Source: Rhynchopus sp. YZ270_cl-10 (taxonomy: Eukaryota; Euglenozoa; Diplonemea; Diplonemida; Diplonemidae). Taken from it: 64,000 bases of DNA. Of the stretch, positions 9,306 through 18,831 are shown piece after piece. Made by a program: the position numbers and the translations under genes. The DNA is taken from contig OZ037851.1 of assembly GCA_964035575.1 (NCBI GenBank), positions 1,550,001 through 1,614,000 on the forward strand, written 5' to 3'. The notes under the pieces were generated by a model. The model did no database searches. It was given only the letters and a program-made list of their open reading frames with translations, and had not been told where the DNA came from. Each line of letters begins with the position of its first letter. Positions within the stretch are counted from its first letter, which is position 1.

Positions 9306-11677
9306 ATGAGCGCGCTGACTGCAGATGAAGTCATGCAGAAGATCGCAGGCACAGGTCTCGAGCTTGCCATGGAAAACCACACTGCAGCCCTGACCGTGGA
9401 CGAGTGGACACCCCTGCATGAGAAGTTCACAAAGGTTGACGGGTCCGTGCTGACACGCTGCCTGTTCATGAAGGACAAGAAGAAGCAGCTGTTCCTGCTG
9501 GTCACGCTTGCAAGCACGAAGACGGACCTGAAGCTGTTTGCGAAGGCTGCTGGTGCAAAGGAGCCACGTTTCGCGGCAGAGGACATCCTTGAGGAGAAGC
9601 TTGGTATGTGCCACCAATTTCTTTTACTGATGATGTGTTTGCACGAACCACTACCTATTTTCCTTCTGCTTGTTTGTGCAGCATTATTCACACGACCATA
9701 TTTTTTCTACAGGTGTGAAGAAGGGAGCCGTGAACCCGTTCTGCATTGTGAACGACGTTGCGGGAGACGTGAAGCTGTACGTGGAGGAGGCGCTGATGAA
9801 CAGCGACAAGCCCCTGTGCTTCCACCCGAGCGACAACACGAAGACAGTGTTCGTGACAGCTGCACAGCTGAAACAGTACTTCGAGAAGAGCGGAAAAGAG
9901 TTCACTGCTGTGGACCTTGTTGCCGACGCCTCTGCTCCTGCAGCAAAGCCTGCGGCAAAGCCGGCAGGGAAGCAGGCGAAGCCAGCAAAGGCAGGGAAGG
10001 TGCAGCCGAAGGAGGGAGTGAACCAGGACGGAATGACGTACGGGAAGGAGGAGAGGTTCCCGGAGTGGTACCAGGAGGTGATTGTGAAGTCCGAGCTGAT
10101 TGAGTACTACGACATTGGTGGGTGCTACATCCTGCGTCCTGGTGCCATGGGCATCTGGAAGAACATCCAGGACTGGCTGGACAGGAAGATCACACGCATG
10201 GGAGCAGAGCCGTGCTACTTCCCGATGTTTGTGAAGAAGTCTGCCTTGGAGAAGGAGGAGGGCCACTTGGAGGGGTTTGCAGCGGAAGTGGCGTGGGTGA
10301 CGAAGTCTGGCACATCGGACCTTGAGGAGCCTATCGCAATCCGCCCCACCTCGGAGACGGTCATGTACCCGTCGTTTGCGAAGTGGATTCGTTCCCACCG
10401 CAACCTGCCACTGCGTCTGAACCAGTGGTGCAACGTGGTGCGTTGGGAGTTCTCGCATGCGACACCGTTCATCAGGACACGCGAGTTCCTGTGGCAGGAG
10501 GGACACACTGCACACGAGACGAAGGAGGAGGCTGGTGTGGAGGTCGACGAGGTGCTTGGGTTCTACGCCGGTGTGTACGAGGACCTGCTTGCCGTGCCGG
10601 TTGTGCGTGGAACGAAGACAGAGAAGGAGAAGTTTGCTGGAGGAGACTACACGAAGACTGTTGAGGCCTTCGTGCCGACTGTGGGCCGCTCTGTGCAGGG
10701 TGCAACGTCGCACTGTCTGGGAACGACGTTCGGAAAGATGTTTGACATCCAGTACCTGGACAGGAACAAGGAGAAGCAGTACCCGATCCAGAACTCCTGG
10801 GGATTGACCACACGTACCATCGGTGTGATGATCATGGTGCACGGAGACGACAAGGGTCTGGTGCTTCCCCCACCTGTTGCACCGACACAGGTTGTGATCA
10901 TCGGAGTTGGGATCAACAAGGACAAGAGTGAGGCGGAGGTGCAGAGGATCACCGACATGGCAAAGAAGCTGGACAACAAGCTGAAGGATGTTGACATTCG
11001 CAGCAAGGCGGATCTTCGCGACACTGTGACCTCTGGAAACAAGTGCAACCACTGGGAGCTGCGTGGAGTCCCGATCCGTATTGAGGTGGGCACAAAGGAA
11101 ATGGACAGAAACGTTGTGCAGGCGGTGTTCCGTGCACGCACAGGTGCTGCAGCAAAGAAGGACATCCCGCTGGACGACTTCGAGAAGCACATTGCTGAGG
11201 AGCTGAAGGCGATCCACAAGGAGATGTTTGAGAAGGCACGTGATGTGCGTGATGAGAAGACAGCGACGCTCCTCCCCGAGCAGTGGGACTCGTTTGCAGT
11301 GGCGCTGAACGACAAGAAGGTGTGCCTTGTGCCCTTCTGTGGTGGGGAGGCCTGCGAGGACCAGATCAAGAAGGACTCTGCTGAGAACTCGAGACAGCTG
11401 ATCCAGGACAACACCGAGGTATGCGCATGCATCTTTCTTTCCTCTTCCCATCCACTGCCACACCATTCCACAGGTTGACGAGCGTGCCCCGTCGATGGGT
11501 GCCAAGAGTCTGTGCATCCCTGACGAGCCAAAGCCAAGTGGTGGTGCACAGCTTGGAGATAAGTGCATCCACCCTGCGTGCAAGGCCGCACCAAAAGCGT
11601 ATGTTCATCTTATCCACACAGCTTACTTCACCTACCTCAACTTCTACAGGTGGACTCTGTTCGGTCGCAGTTACTAG
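9306..11677 (+). CDS. ProRS: Prolyl-tRNA synthetase, copy 1 (four exons)
   Basis: Exons 9306-9603, 9713-11418, 11474-11598 and 11650-11677 give 718 residues. Introns are 109, 55 and 51 nt, with donors GTATGT, GTATGC and GTATGT. Residues 1-180 are a YbaK/ProX-like editing-type domain (LGVKKGAVNPF, FHPSDNTKTV). An Ala/Lys/Pro-rich linker follows, then the class II ProRS core: GCYILRPGAMGIWKNIQ, RPTSETVMYP, RWEFSHATPFIRTREFLWQEGH, TSHCLGTTFGKMFDI and NSWGLTTRTIG. The anticodon-binding and C-terminal zinc-type domains end in the family signature TLFGRSY, which is completed only by splicing in the 28-nt last exon. It charges tRNA-Pro. An N-terminal YbaK fusion is known in ProRS of kinetoplastids and Plasmodium. 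The start is the ATG at 9306, about 40 nt after CACCACAG. Confidence 0.95.
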
Positions 11678-12729
11678 GACATTTTATAAGAAGATCTGTG
11701 GGGTGGCACTTAGGTAAAAGGCATTTTATGCCCCACCTACAGTCTCAGTGTTTCCAAGAGCTTCCCTGTCGCGGCATCCCAAATTTCTCATGAACAGTAT
11801 TTGAGAGGTTTGCTACGCTTAGGGGTGACGCGTCGGGTGTTTTCTTCTTACCCACGTTGTCAGTGTTCTCTGGCCCTACATTGTGAGCTGTGGTTGGGTA
11901 CGTACAGTAACTCGAATGATCCTAGGCAGCCTTCCTGCAGAATTAACAAAAAAAAAGTGGAAAAACAAAATAACAATGAAAATATTAGGAGCATTGTGAA
12001 AGCACATTGTCGACGATTCTCTCACATACAATAAAGTACCTTTTATTTTTGAAGGATGTGTGCACGAGAGGCACATTCGTCTTTCGCGTTTTCTTTTTTC
12101 TTATTATTCACTCGGGGTTACCTGGACAAAAAATAGACTCGGACCTTGCACACCTCCAGCAATGCTCTCTTTGCCGTTCCAAATGTGTTATACTCTTACC
12201 AAAAAAAAGCTCCACTCTTTTTTTTTTTTTAACACGTGCAGGAAGCACTGCTTTGGCAGGTAGTGTGTCTTCGTTATTTTTGTTTTCCGTTTTTCGGTGT
12301 TTGGTTCCCCCTCCCCCCTATGTTGTTTACGTGGGAGGTGCTGCAGTGGCTGTCGTCAATACCTTTTTGATGTCATATGTGCTACATGAGCGTCCTCCTG
12401 CGAGACTCCTTCAGTGGACAAATTTCAAGCGTAATATCGCTCTTTTTCTTTTTATTTTTCTACTGACAACTGCGTGAATAGTGAGAAGGTACTCAATTAA
12501 AAAAAAATGGTCACCCCCCCTTTTTCTTGCTTGTTTACAACCCTATCGTATTGTTGCGTAGCGATATCCATATTTGTTACCTTTGTGACAGGGGTGAGGA
12601 TCAAAACACGTTGATTTCACAATTTTGCGTTTGTGCAGAACACTAGCGGTATCTCGGTCCCTGAGGCTGAGTCGTCACCACAGCACTCATCACAGCTCCA
12701 CAGCGTTACAACTAAAGTCCTTCTGCACG
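11678..12729. other. Spacer between ProRS copies, with hairpin module
   Basis: No gene recognised. A hairpin module at 12054-12100 has GATGTGTGC paired with GCACATTCGTC and a T/C tail. The stretch 12625-12729 is in frame with copy 2 and would encode an Arg/Ser-rich, presequence-like extension, but it begins after a TGA at 12595 and has no ATG. TTTGTGCAG at 12629-12637 could be a splice acceptor. Confidence 0.5.
12054..12100. repeat. Hairpin module C
   Basis: GATGTGTGC and GCACATTCGTC pair across the loop ACGAGAG, followed by TTTCGCGTTTTCTTTTTT. A close relative is at 56851-56892. Confidence 0.6.
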
Positions 12730-15122
12730 ATGACTGCACACTCAGATGCCTGCACAATCCTCACAGCCGACCAGGTCATGCAGAAGATCGCAGGCACAGG
12801 CCTCGAGCTTGCCATGGAAAACCACACTGCAGCCCTGACCGTGGACGAGTGGACACCCCTGCATGAGAAGTTCACAAAGGTTGACGGGTCCGTGCTGACA
12901 CGCTGCCTGTTCATGAAGGACAAGAAGAAGCAGCTGTTCCTGCTGGTCACGCTTGCAAGCACGAAGACGGACCTGAAGCTGTTTGCGAAGGCTGCTGGTG
13001 CAAAGGAGCCACGTTTCGCGGCAGAGGACATCCTTGAGGAGAAGCTTGGTATGTGCCACCAATTTCTTTTACTGATGATGTGTTTGCACGAACCACTACC
13101 TATTTTCCTTCTGCTTGTTTGTGCAGCATTATTCACACGACCATATTTTTTCTACAGGTGTGAAGAAGGGAGCCGTGAACCCGTTCTGCATTGTGAACGA
13201 CGTTGCGGGAGACGTGAAGCTGTACGTGGAGGAGGCGCTGATGAACAGCGACAAGCCCCTGTGCTTCCACCCGAGCGACAACACGAAGACAGTGTTCGTG
13301 ACAGCTGCACAGCTGAAACAGTACTTCGAGAAGAGCGGAAAAGAGTTCACTGCTGTGGACCTTGTTGCCGACGCCTCTGCTCCTGCAGCAAAGCCTGCGG
13401 CAAAGCCGGCAGGGAAGCAGGCGAAGCCAGCAAAGGCAGGGAAGGTGCAGCCGAAGGAGGGAGTGAACCAGGACGGAATGACGTACGGGAAGGAGGAGAG
13501 GTTCCCGGAGTGGTACCAGGAGGTGATTGTGAAGTCCGAGCTGATTGAGTACTACGACATTGGTGGGTGCTACATCCTGCGTCCTGGTGCCATGGGCATC
13601 TGGAAGAACATCCAGGACTGGCTGGACAGGAAGATCACACGCATGGGAGCAGAGCCGTGCTACTTCCCGATGTTTGTGAAGAAGTCTGCCTTGGAGAAGG
13701 AGGAGGGCCACTTGGAGGGGTTTGCAGCGGAAGTGGCGTGGGTGACGAAGTCTGGCACATCGGACCTTGAGGAGCCTATCGCAATCCGCCCCACCTCGGA
13801 GACGGTCATGTACCCGTCGTTTGCGAAGTGGATTCGTTCCCACCGCAACCTGCCACTGCGTCTGAACCAGTGGTGCAACGTGGTGCGTTGGGAGTTCTCG
13901 CATGCGACACCGTTCATCAGGACACGCGAGTTCCTGTGGCAGGAGGGACACACTGCACACGAGACGAAGGAGGAGGCTGGTGTGGAGGTCGACGAGGTGC
14001 TTGGGTTCTACGCCGGTGTGTACGAGGACCTGCTTGCCGTGCCGGTTGTGCGTGGAACGAAGACAGAGAAGGAGAAGTTTGCTGGAGGAGACTACACGAA
14101 GACTGTTGAGGCCTTCGTGCCGACTGTGGGCCGCTCTGTGCAGGGTGCAACGTCGCACTGTCTGGGAACGACGTTCGGAAAGATGTTTGACATCCAGTAC
14201 CTGGACAGGAACAAGGAGAAGCAGTACCCGATCCAGAACTCCTGGGGATTGACCACACGTACCATCGGTGTGATGATCATGGTGCACGGAGACGACAAGG
14301 GTCTGGTGCTTCCCCCACCTGTTGCACCGACACAGGTTGTGATCATCGGAGTTGGGATCAACAAGGACAAGAGTGAGGCGGAGGTGCAGAGGATCACCGA
14401 CATGGCAAAGAAGCTGGACAACAAGCTGAAGGATGTTGACATTCGCAGCAAGGCGGATCTTCGCGACACTGTGACCTCTGGAAACAAGTGCAACCACTGG
14501 GAGCTGCGTGGAGTCCCGATCCGTATTGAGGTGGGCACAAAGGAAATGGACAGAAACGTTGTGCAGGCGGTGTTCCGTGCACGCACAGGTGCTGCAGCAA
14601 AGAAGGACATCCCGCTGGACGACTTCGAGAAGCACATTGCTGAGGAGCTGAAGGCGATCCACAAGGAGATGTTTGAGAAGGCACGTGATGTGCGTGATGA
14701 GAAGACAGCGACGCTCCTCCCCGAGCAGTGGGACTCGTTTGCAGTGGCGCTGAACGACAAGAAGGTGTGCCTTGTGCCCTTCTGTGGTGGGGAGGCCTGC
14801 GAGGACCAGATCAAGAAGGACTCTGCTGAGAACTCGAGACAGCTGATCCAGGACAACACCGAGGTATGCGCATGCATCTTTCTTTCCTCTTCCCATCCAC
14901 TGCCACACCATTCCACAGGTTGACGAGCGTGCCCCGTCGATGGGTGCCAAGAGTCTGTGCATCCCTGACGAGCCAAAGCCAAGTGGTGGTGCACAGCTTG
15001 GAGATAAGTGCATCCACCCTGCGTGCAAGGCCGCACCAAAAGCGTATGTTCATCTTATCCACACAGCTTACTTCACCTACCTCAACTTCTACAGGTGGAC
15101 TCTGTTCGGTCGCAGCTACTAG
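12730..15122 (+). CDS. ProRS: Prolyl-tRNA synthetase, copy 2 (four exons)
   Basis: Tandem duplicate of the preceding gene, co-linear and nearly base-identical from about 12775 to 15116, introns included. Exon ends by alignment are about 12730-13048, 13158-14863, 14919-15043 and 15095-15122. The only clear protein difference is the first 20 or so residues: copy 1 begins MSALTADEVMQ and copy 2 begins MTAHSDACTILTADQVMQ. The upstream in-frame stretch 12625-12729 reads as RLCRTLAVSRSLRLSRHHS, a basic, Ser-rich segment like a mitochondrial presequence. It has no ATG, so it would need an upstream exon or a non-AUG start. Catalytic and editing motifs are as in copy 1. Identity of the introns argues for very recent duplication or ongoing gene conversion. 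Confidence 0.94.
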
Positions 15123-15395
15123 AGTCTCAGGGTCAGGACGTTGTTGCCGTATTGTATTTTATTTTTACACCATTTGCGAAGCTATAAAATGAAGGTACAT
15201 CTCTGAAGGGGTACTGTCTTTAACAGGGTTTTGTCAGCCATTGGTTTCGCCTGGGCGGTATTTACAGGCGATTTTTAGGTGTTCATATTGAGGAACGATA
15301 TCTTCCCCTCCCAGCTGTTTTGTTACCCACTACATCCCCTCCCCACTCCCGCTCACACTATCCAACTTCCACCACCTACCCCACAGACGAGGCAG

Positions 15396-18113
15396 ATGCG
15401 TGCCTGTCTCTTGTTGTTGTATCTTTATGTAGAGTTTTTGAGTGCGGATGACACTCTGCGATGGGGCGGGTGCACAGACAGCACACAGTATTACTGTACC
15501 TCGGAGCATGTGTGTCAGTTGAGATGGGAGTCCTGTTTACTGTTCAGCAGTGCGCCTGGTCTGCTCGGGCCTGAACGTCTCTATGAGTGCGACGGTGCGG
15601 TGAAGCCACTGGAAGAGTGCAAGGAGCTGCCAAGCTTTGGCACAGGGACTGCAGCAGCCCCCGGCGTTATTTTTCGTTACCGCGTCTACGTGACTGATGT
15701 GGACAGGGACGCCGGGCTCTACGTGCTCACCTCAGCCATCTTCGGTGACGTGAACATTGCAGTGAACGCGTCTGCGATGGTGATGCGGGTGCCTGGAAAC
15801 GTTATCGTGCCGCACACGGAACATGTACACTTGCTCCGCTTTCTCTTCTCAAACTTCGGTCATACCGCACACTACATGGGTACTGTGGCACCTCTTGTGA
15901 ACAGAGCTCTCTGGGCTGGTGCCGACCCCATGCCAGACGCGCAGGTGGATGAGTTGCTTGTGCATAAGGCATGCTCGGACATCGACGTCAGGTCGTATCC
16001 TGACAGCACGGCCCCCCACAGCGAGTGTGAGAGGCTGCGTCCCTACGGTTGCGACAAGGCGCTGCCCAAAGCTGAAGTTGCGCTCATACAGAAGTTTGGT
16101 CATAAGACGATCATAAATACAGTGTGCCAAGCGACATGCGACATGTGTCCCGCAAGCATGCGCCCCCCAGTGGTTGACGTCTGCAAAGAGACGGCGGAGG
16201 TTGAGCGTTGCGTGCATCTGATTGCGACCCAGGTGTGGTGCAGGGACGGCGTCCTGGAGGACTACGCCACGTACCGTGTGCGACGTGGTGGCGAGGTGGT
16301 GGTGCACCCCTCGGTGTGTTACGGTGTGCGGTACTGCCCTGTTGTGAAGGCAGCTGCAGCGGATGCGTGCAACACTGGCAACATCTACAAGACCCACCAA
16401 GCCAACACGACACATGCCTTCTGTGTGGACGAGGCCACAGGGCACCCAGTTGCATTTGCTGCCGTCCCTCTTGCTGCTGCCAACAAGCTGACCTGTTGGA
16501 CACCTCTTCCTGAAGATGCAAGCGGCGTGTTCCCCTGTGTGCAGCAGCCCGTGCCCGCCGCGCTCTTCGACAACTTTCCGAGAGTTCCCTTCTGTGACGT
16601 GCTGCAGGGATTCGTGCAGAACGAACTCGTCACCATCATTGCTTCTGTTGCATTTGTCGTGCAGCTTCGTGACGTGCCGCAGGCAATGTTCTTGAACATT
16701 ACAGACAGGCTGCAGCGCAACATGTCCTTTGCTGATGTGCGCTGGAGCAGGGATACATCCATCACTGTGAATCCAAAGTTGCAGTCAGTCTCCGACAGTG
16801 TGAAGGAACTGCAAAAGGAAAACAAGTTCCGCGGTCATGCCACCAATGTATTCTCAGAGCTGGGCAGCACAAGCGCGCTCATCGGAATGCACATTGAACG
16901 CACACTCTTCGACGTCTTTGCCACCGAGAACATCACGTACACCACACGCACCATCACTTACCACGACGCTGTGAGCATCAGTAATAAGGTTGATGCGGGC
17001 GACTTCCACGTAGAGATACCTGGCAAGGTCAGCGTCTCCTTGCAGCACACCTTCAGCTCCGAGACCCTTGGTGTGGCACTGCACCCTGACTTTGAAGCAG
17101 CACAACCGGACACAGGCTATCGGTGGGGCTTCTACGAGCCACGCATGGACGGGACATGTCCAACACCGGACGAGAACGTGGTGGACCCGTTTGGCTTAGG
17201 CATGCAGACAGTGTGCCGTGTGCGTCTCGACAACAACGAGGTCTGCCGTGGTGGTGACCTCAACAGACGCCATGGGCCACTGCGTCACAACACCACCTTT
17301 TTCGGTCCCTCCTTCTCCCACGCCGGCTGGTCTGCGTTCCTTGGAAAAATCCTCGTGGTCAGTAGTGACGCCGGAGTGCATTGTGCTGCTGTCACACGGA
17401 CCCCCTCAAACAAGCCTCCTCAATTCAAACAGTTAATTGCAAACTTTTCGAGTCCCGATTCACAGAACGCACCAGGAGAAGAGATCTCAGGCAGTGCACA
17501 TCTCAACCAGGAGGAGGTTGCGAAGGAAGCAGTGTTGAGCCTCACCCTGCGTGCGGGACGTGCACTGCACGATGTGAAGTTGCACATCTCGACGAGGCGG
17601 ATTGCTGACTACGTCAACGGCTGCACTGCTGCAGGTGGCTACAACGCTGCGACAGACCTGTTCGACCCTCTGCGCATGACACGTGGTGCACAGCCACGTC
17701 TGCCAGAGGAGGTCTGCCTCAAGAAGGGACGCACCACGGGCCCCTTCGACCGTAACTGTCCAACTGGCGACCTCACTGCACGCTTTGGGGGCCACATACC
17801 TGCGGCAGGTGGGGAACACGAAGCCTTCTACACCTTCACCGTTGCACAGCCCACACTGGAGCTCTCTGCGCTGCGCCCAATAGATCTCCCCGGTGGGCAC
17901 ACCCTGGTTGTGTTGAGCGGTGACCGTGTACTTGCATGTGCCCCGCTCCTCATGGAAGGCGAAGTTGCTGAGGTGCGTGCAGTGGAGCAACACACTCCAG
18001 GAGGGTTCTCGACAGTTGCGTTGGTGATAGTAGCGGTGTCCACGGTGGTGATCCTGGTGTCGATTGTGTCGTGTGTCTGCAAAGGTGTGAGGGATGTGGT
18101 GTATGTGAAGTGA
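15396..18113 (+). CDS. Type I surface glycoprotein A with hypervariable patches
   Basis: A 905-residue predicted membrane protein. It has a signal peptide (MRACLLLLYLYVEFLSADD), a Cys-rich ectodomain with several N-x-S/T sites, one membrane helix near the end (about 868-892) and a very short tail (CKGVRDVVYVK). A Cys-rich motif ending INTVCQATCDMCP (about residue 245) resembles a ShK-type domain. No enzyme motif is seen. The ATG at 15396 follows the acceptor CCCCACAG by 9 nt, the same context as its neighbour. It is identical to the next gene over most of its length, but differs completely at about 15471-15590, 15648-15692, 15961-16011 and 16557-16592. A GTATGT 12 nt before the stop may be an unused or real splice donor, so the cytoplasmic tail could be longer. 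Function unknown; surface receptor or variable coat protein is an inference. Confidence 0.8.
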   Translation: MRACLLLLYLYVEFLSADDTLRWGGCTDSTQYYCTSEHVCQLRWESCLLFSSAPGLLGPERLYECDGAVKPLEECKELPSFGTGTAAAPGVIFRYRVYVTDVDRDAGLYVLTSAIFGDVNIAVNASAMVMRVPGNVIVPHTEHVHLLRFLFSNFGHTAHYMGTVAPLVNRALWAGADPMPDAQVDELLVHKACSDIDVRSYPDSTAPHSECERLRPYGCDKALPKAEVALIQKFGHKTIINTVCQATCDMCPASMRPPVVDVCKETAEVERCVHLIATQVWCRDGVLEDYATYRVRRGGEVVVHPSVCYGVRYCPVVKAAAADACNTGNIYKTHQANTTHAFCVDEATGHPVAFAAVPLAAANKLTCWTPLPEDASGVFPCVQQPVPAALFDNFPRVPFCDVLQGFVQNELVTIIASVAFVVQLRDVPQAMFLNITDRLQRNMSFADVRWSRDTSITVNPKLQSVSDSVKELQKENKFRGHATNVFSELGSTSALIGMHIERTLFDVFATENITYTTRTITYHDAVSISNKVDAGDFHVEIPGKVSVSLQHTFSSETLGVALHPDFEAAQPDTGYRWGFYEPRMDGTCPTPDENVVDPFGLGMQTVCRVRLDNNEVCRGGDLNRRHGPLRHNTTFFGPSFSHAGWSAFLGKILVVSSDAGVHCAAVTRTPSNKPPQFKQLIANFSSPDSQNAPGEEISGSAHLNQEEVAKEAVLSLTLRAGRALHDVKLHISTRRIADYVNGCTAAGGYNAATDLFDPLRMTRGAQPRLPEEVCLKKGRTTGPFDRNCPTGDLTARFGGHIPAAGGEHEAFYTFTVAQPTLELSALRPIDLPGGHTLVVLSGDRVLACAPLLMEGEVAEVRAVEQHTPGGFSTVALVIVAVSTVVILVSIVSCVCKGVRDVVYVK

Positions 18114-18831
18114 CGAAAGAACGTGCTATTTCTTTGGTTTATTGAGTCACATGAACGTGATGGAGCAAGATATGTCTGTGTGTTGTCTGCCAGATCAGTA
18201 TTCGTATTTAAGTATTCTGTCTTCCGATATGTACCCCGTAGGTGGGCTCTTGCGGAACAATGATGCACAATATTTTCACAATATCAAAACATGAGTTTCA
18301 TACCCCCCTTCTGGATGATCTATGTTTCCTGGATGCGAGCATGATCGCTGTCTTCTTGGATGATGATACATACCCTGAAAGTACAAACAATGTTAAATTT
18401 TTGGAATAAAGGCATACAAATTCAAGAAAATGCAACATTTTTCTTGTAACAACCACCTGATTTTTACCCTGCGGATAGGGCCGGATCTGGCCGGAAAGGA
18501 CCGGACAAGTGATATCGAAGCAAACTGTACTGGGCACCCAGTATCCAGTACAATTTTTCCTTTTCTGGCTTTTATGTGTATTTGTGACACCTGACTTTAC
18601 CCCGAAAGGTTAATAAAACCCAAAACCACATGGCCCAAGAATGGCCCAAAAGGGTCTACATTTTCGGGTCAGCCACGCCAAGAAAGGTAATGTAATATTA
18701 TTTTTTCAACAAGGAGCGCTTGCAATCCATGACATGCTTGAACGACTTCCCCTCGCCACTTATTGTTGCAAACTCCTTTCTCGCATCCCCTCCCCAACCC
18801 ACCTGCACCACCTACCCCACAGACGAGGCAG
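18114..18831. other. Spacer between the two surface genes
   Basis: The first 150 nt are a diverged relative of the spacer after the second copy: both contain TCAGTATTCGT, a PyAG and TTGCGGAA. The change from near-identity to divergence falls within about 20 nt of the stop codon. From the AG at about 18238 a frame stays open for about 47 codons, a possible tail exon. The rest is AT-rich with GGCC-containing short repeats (18478-18510) and no gene. Confidence 0.45.

Noticed and set aside
9688-11583. A 631-codon minus-strand ORF, repeated at 13133-15028
   Set aside because: It is the antisense shadow of the GC-rich prolyl-tRNA synthetase exons, with Arg/Leu/His-rich, unrecognisable sequence.
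12007-12477. A 156-codon plus-strand ORF between the ProRS copies
   Set aside because: Phe/Leu-rich translation of AT-rich spacer with no family motif; it runs through a hairpin module.
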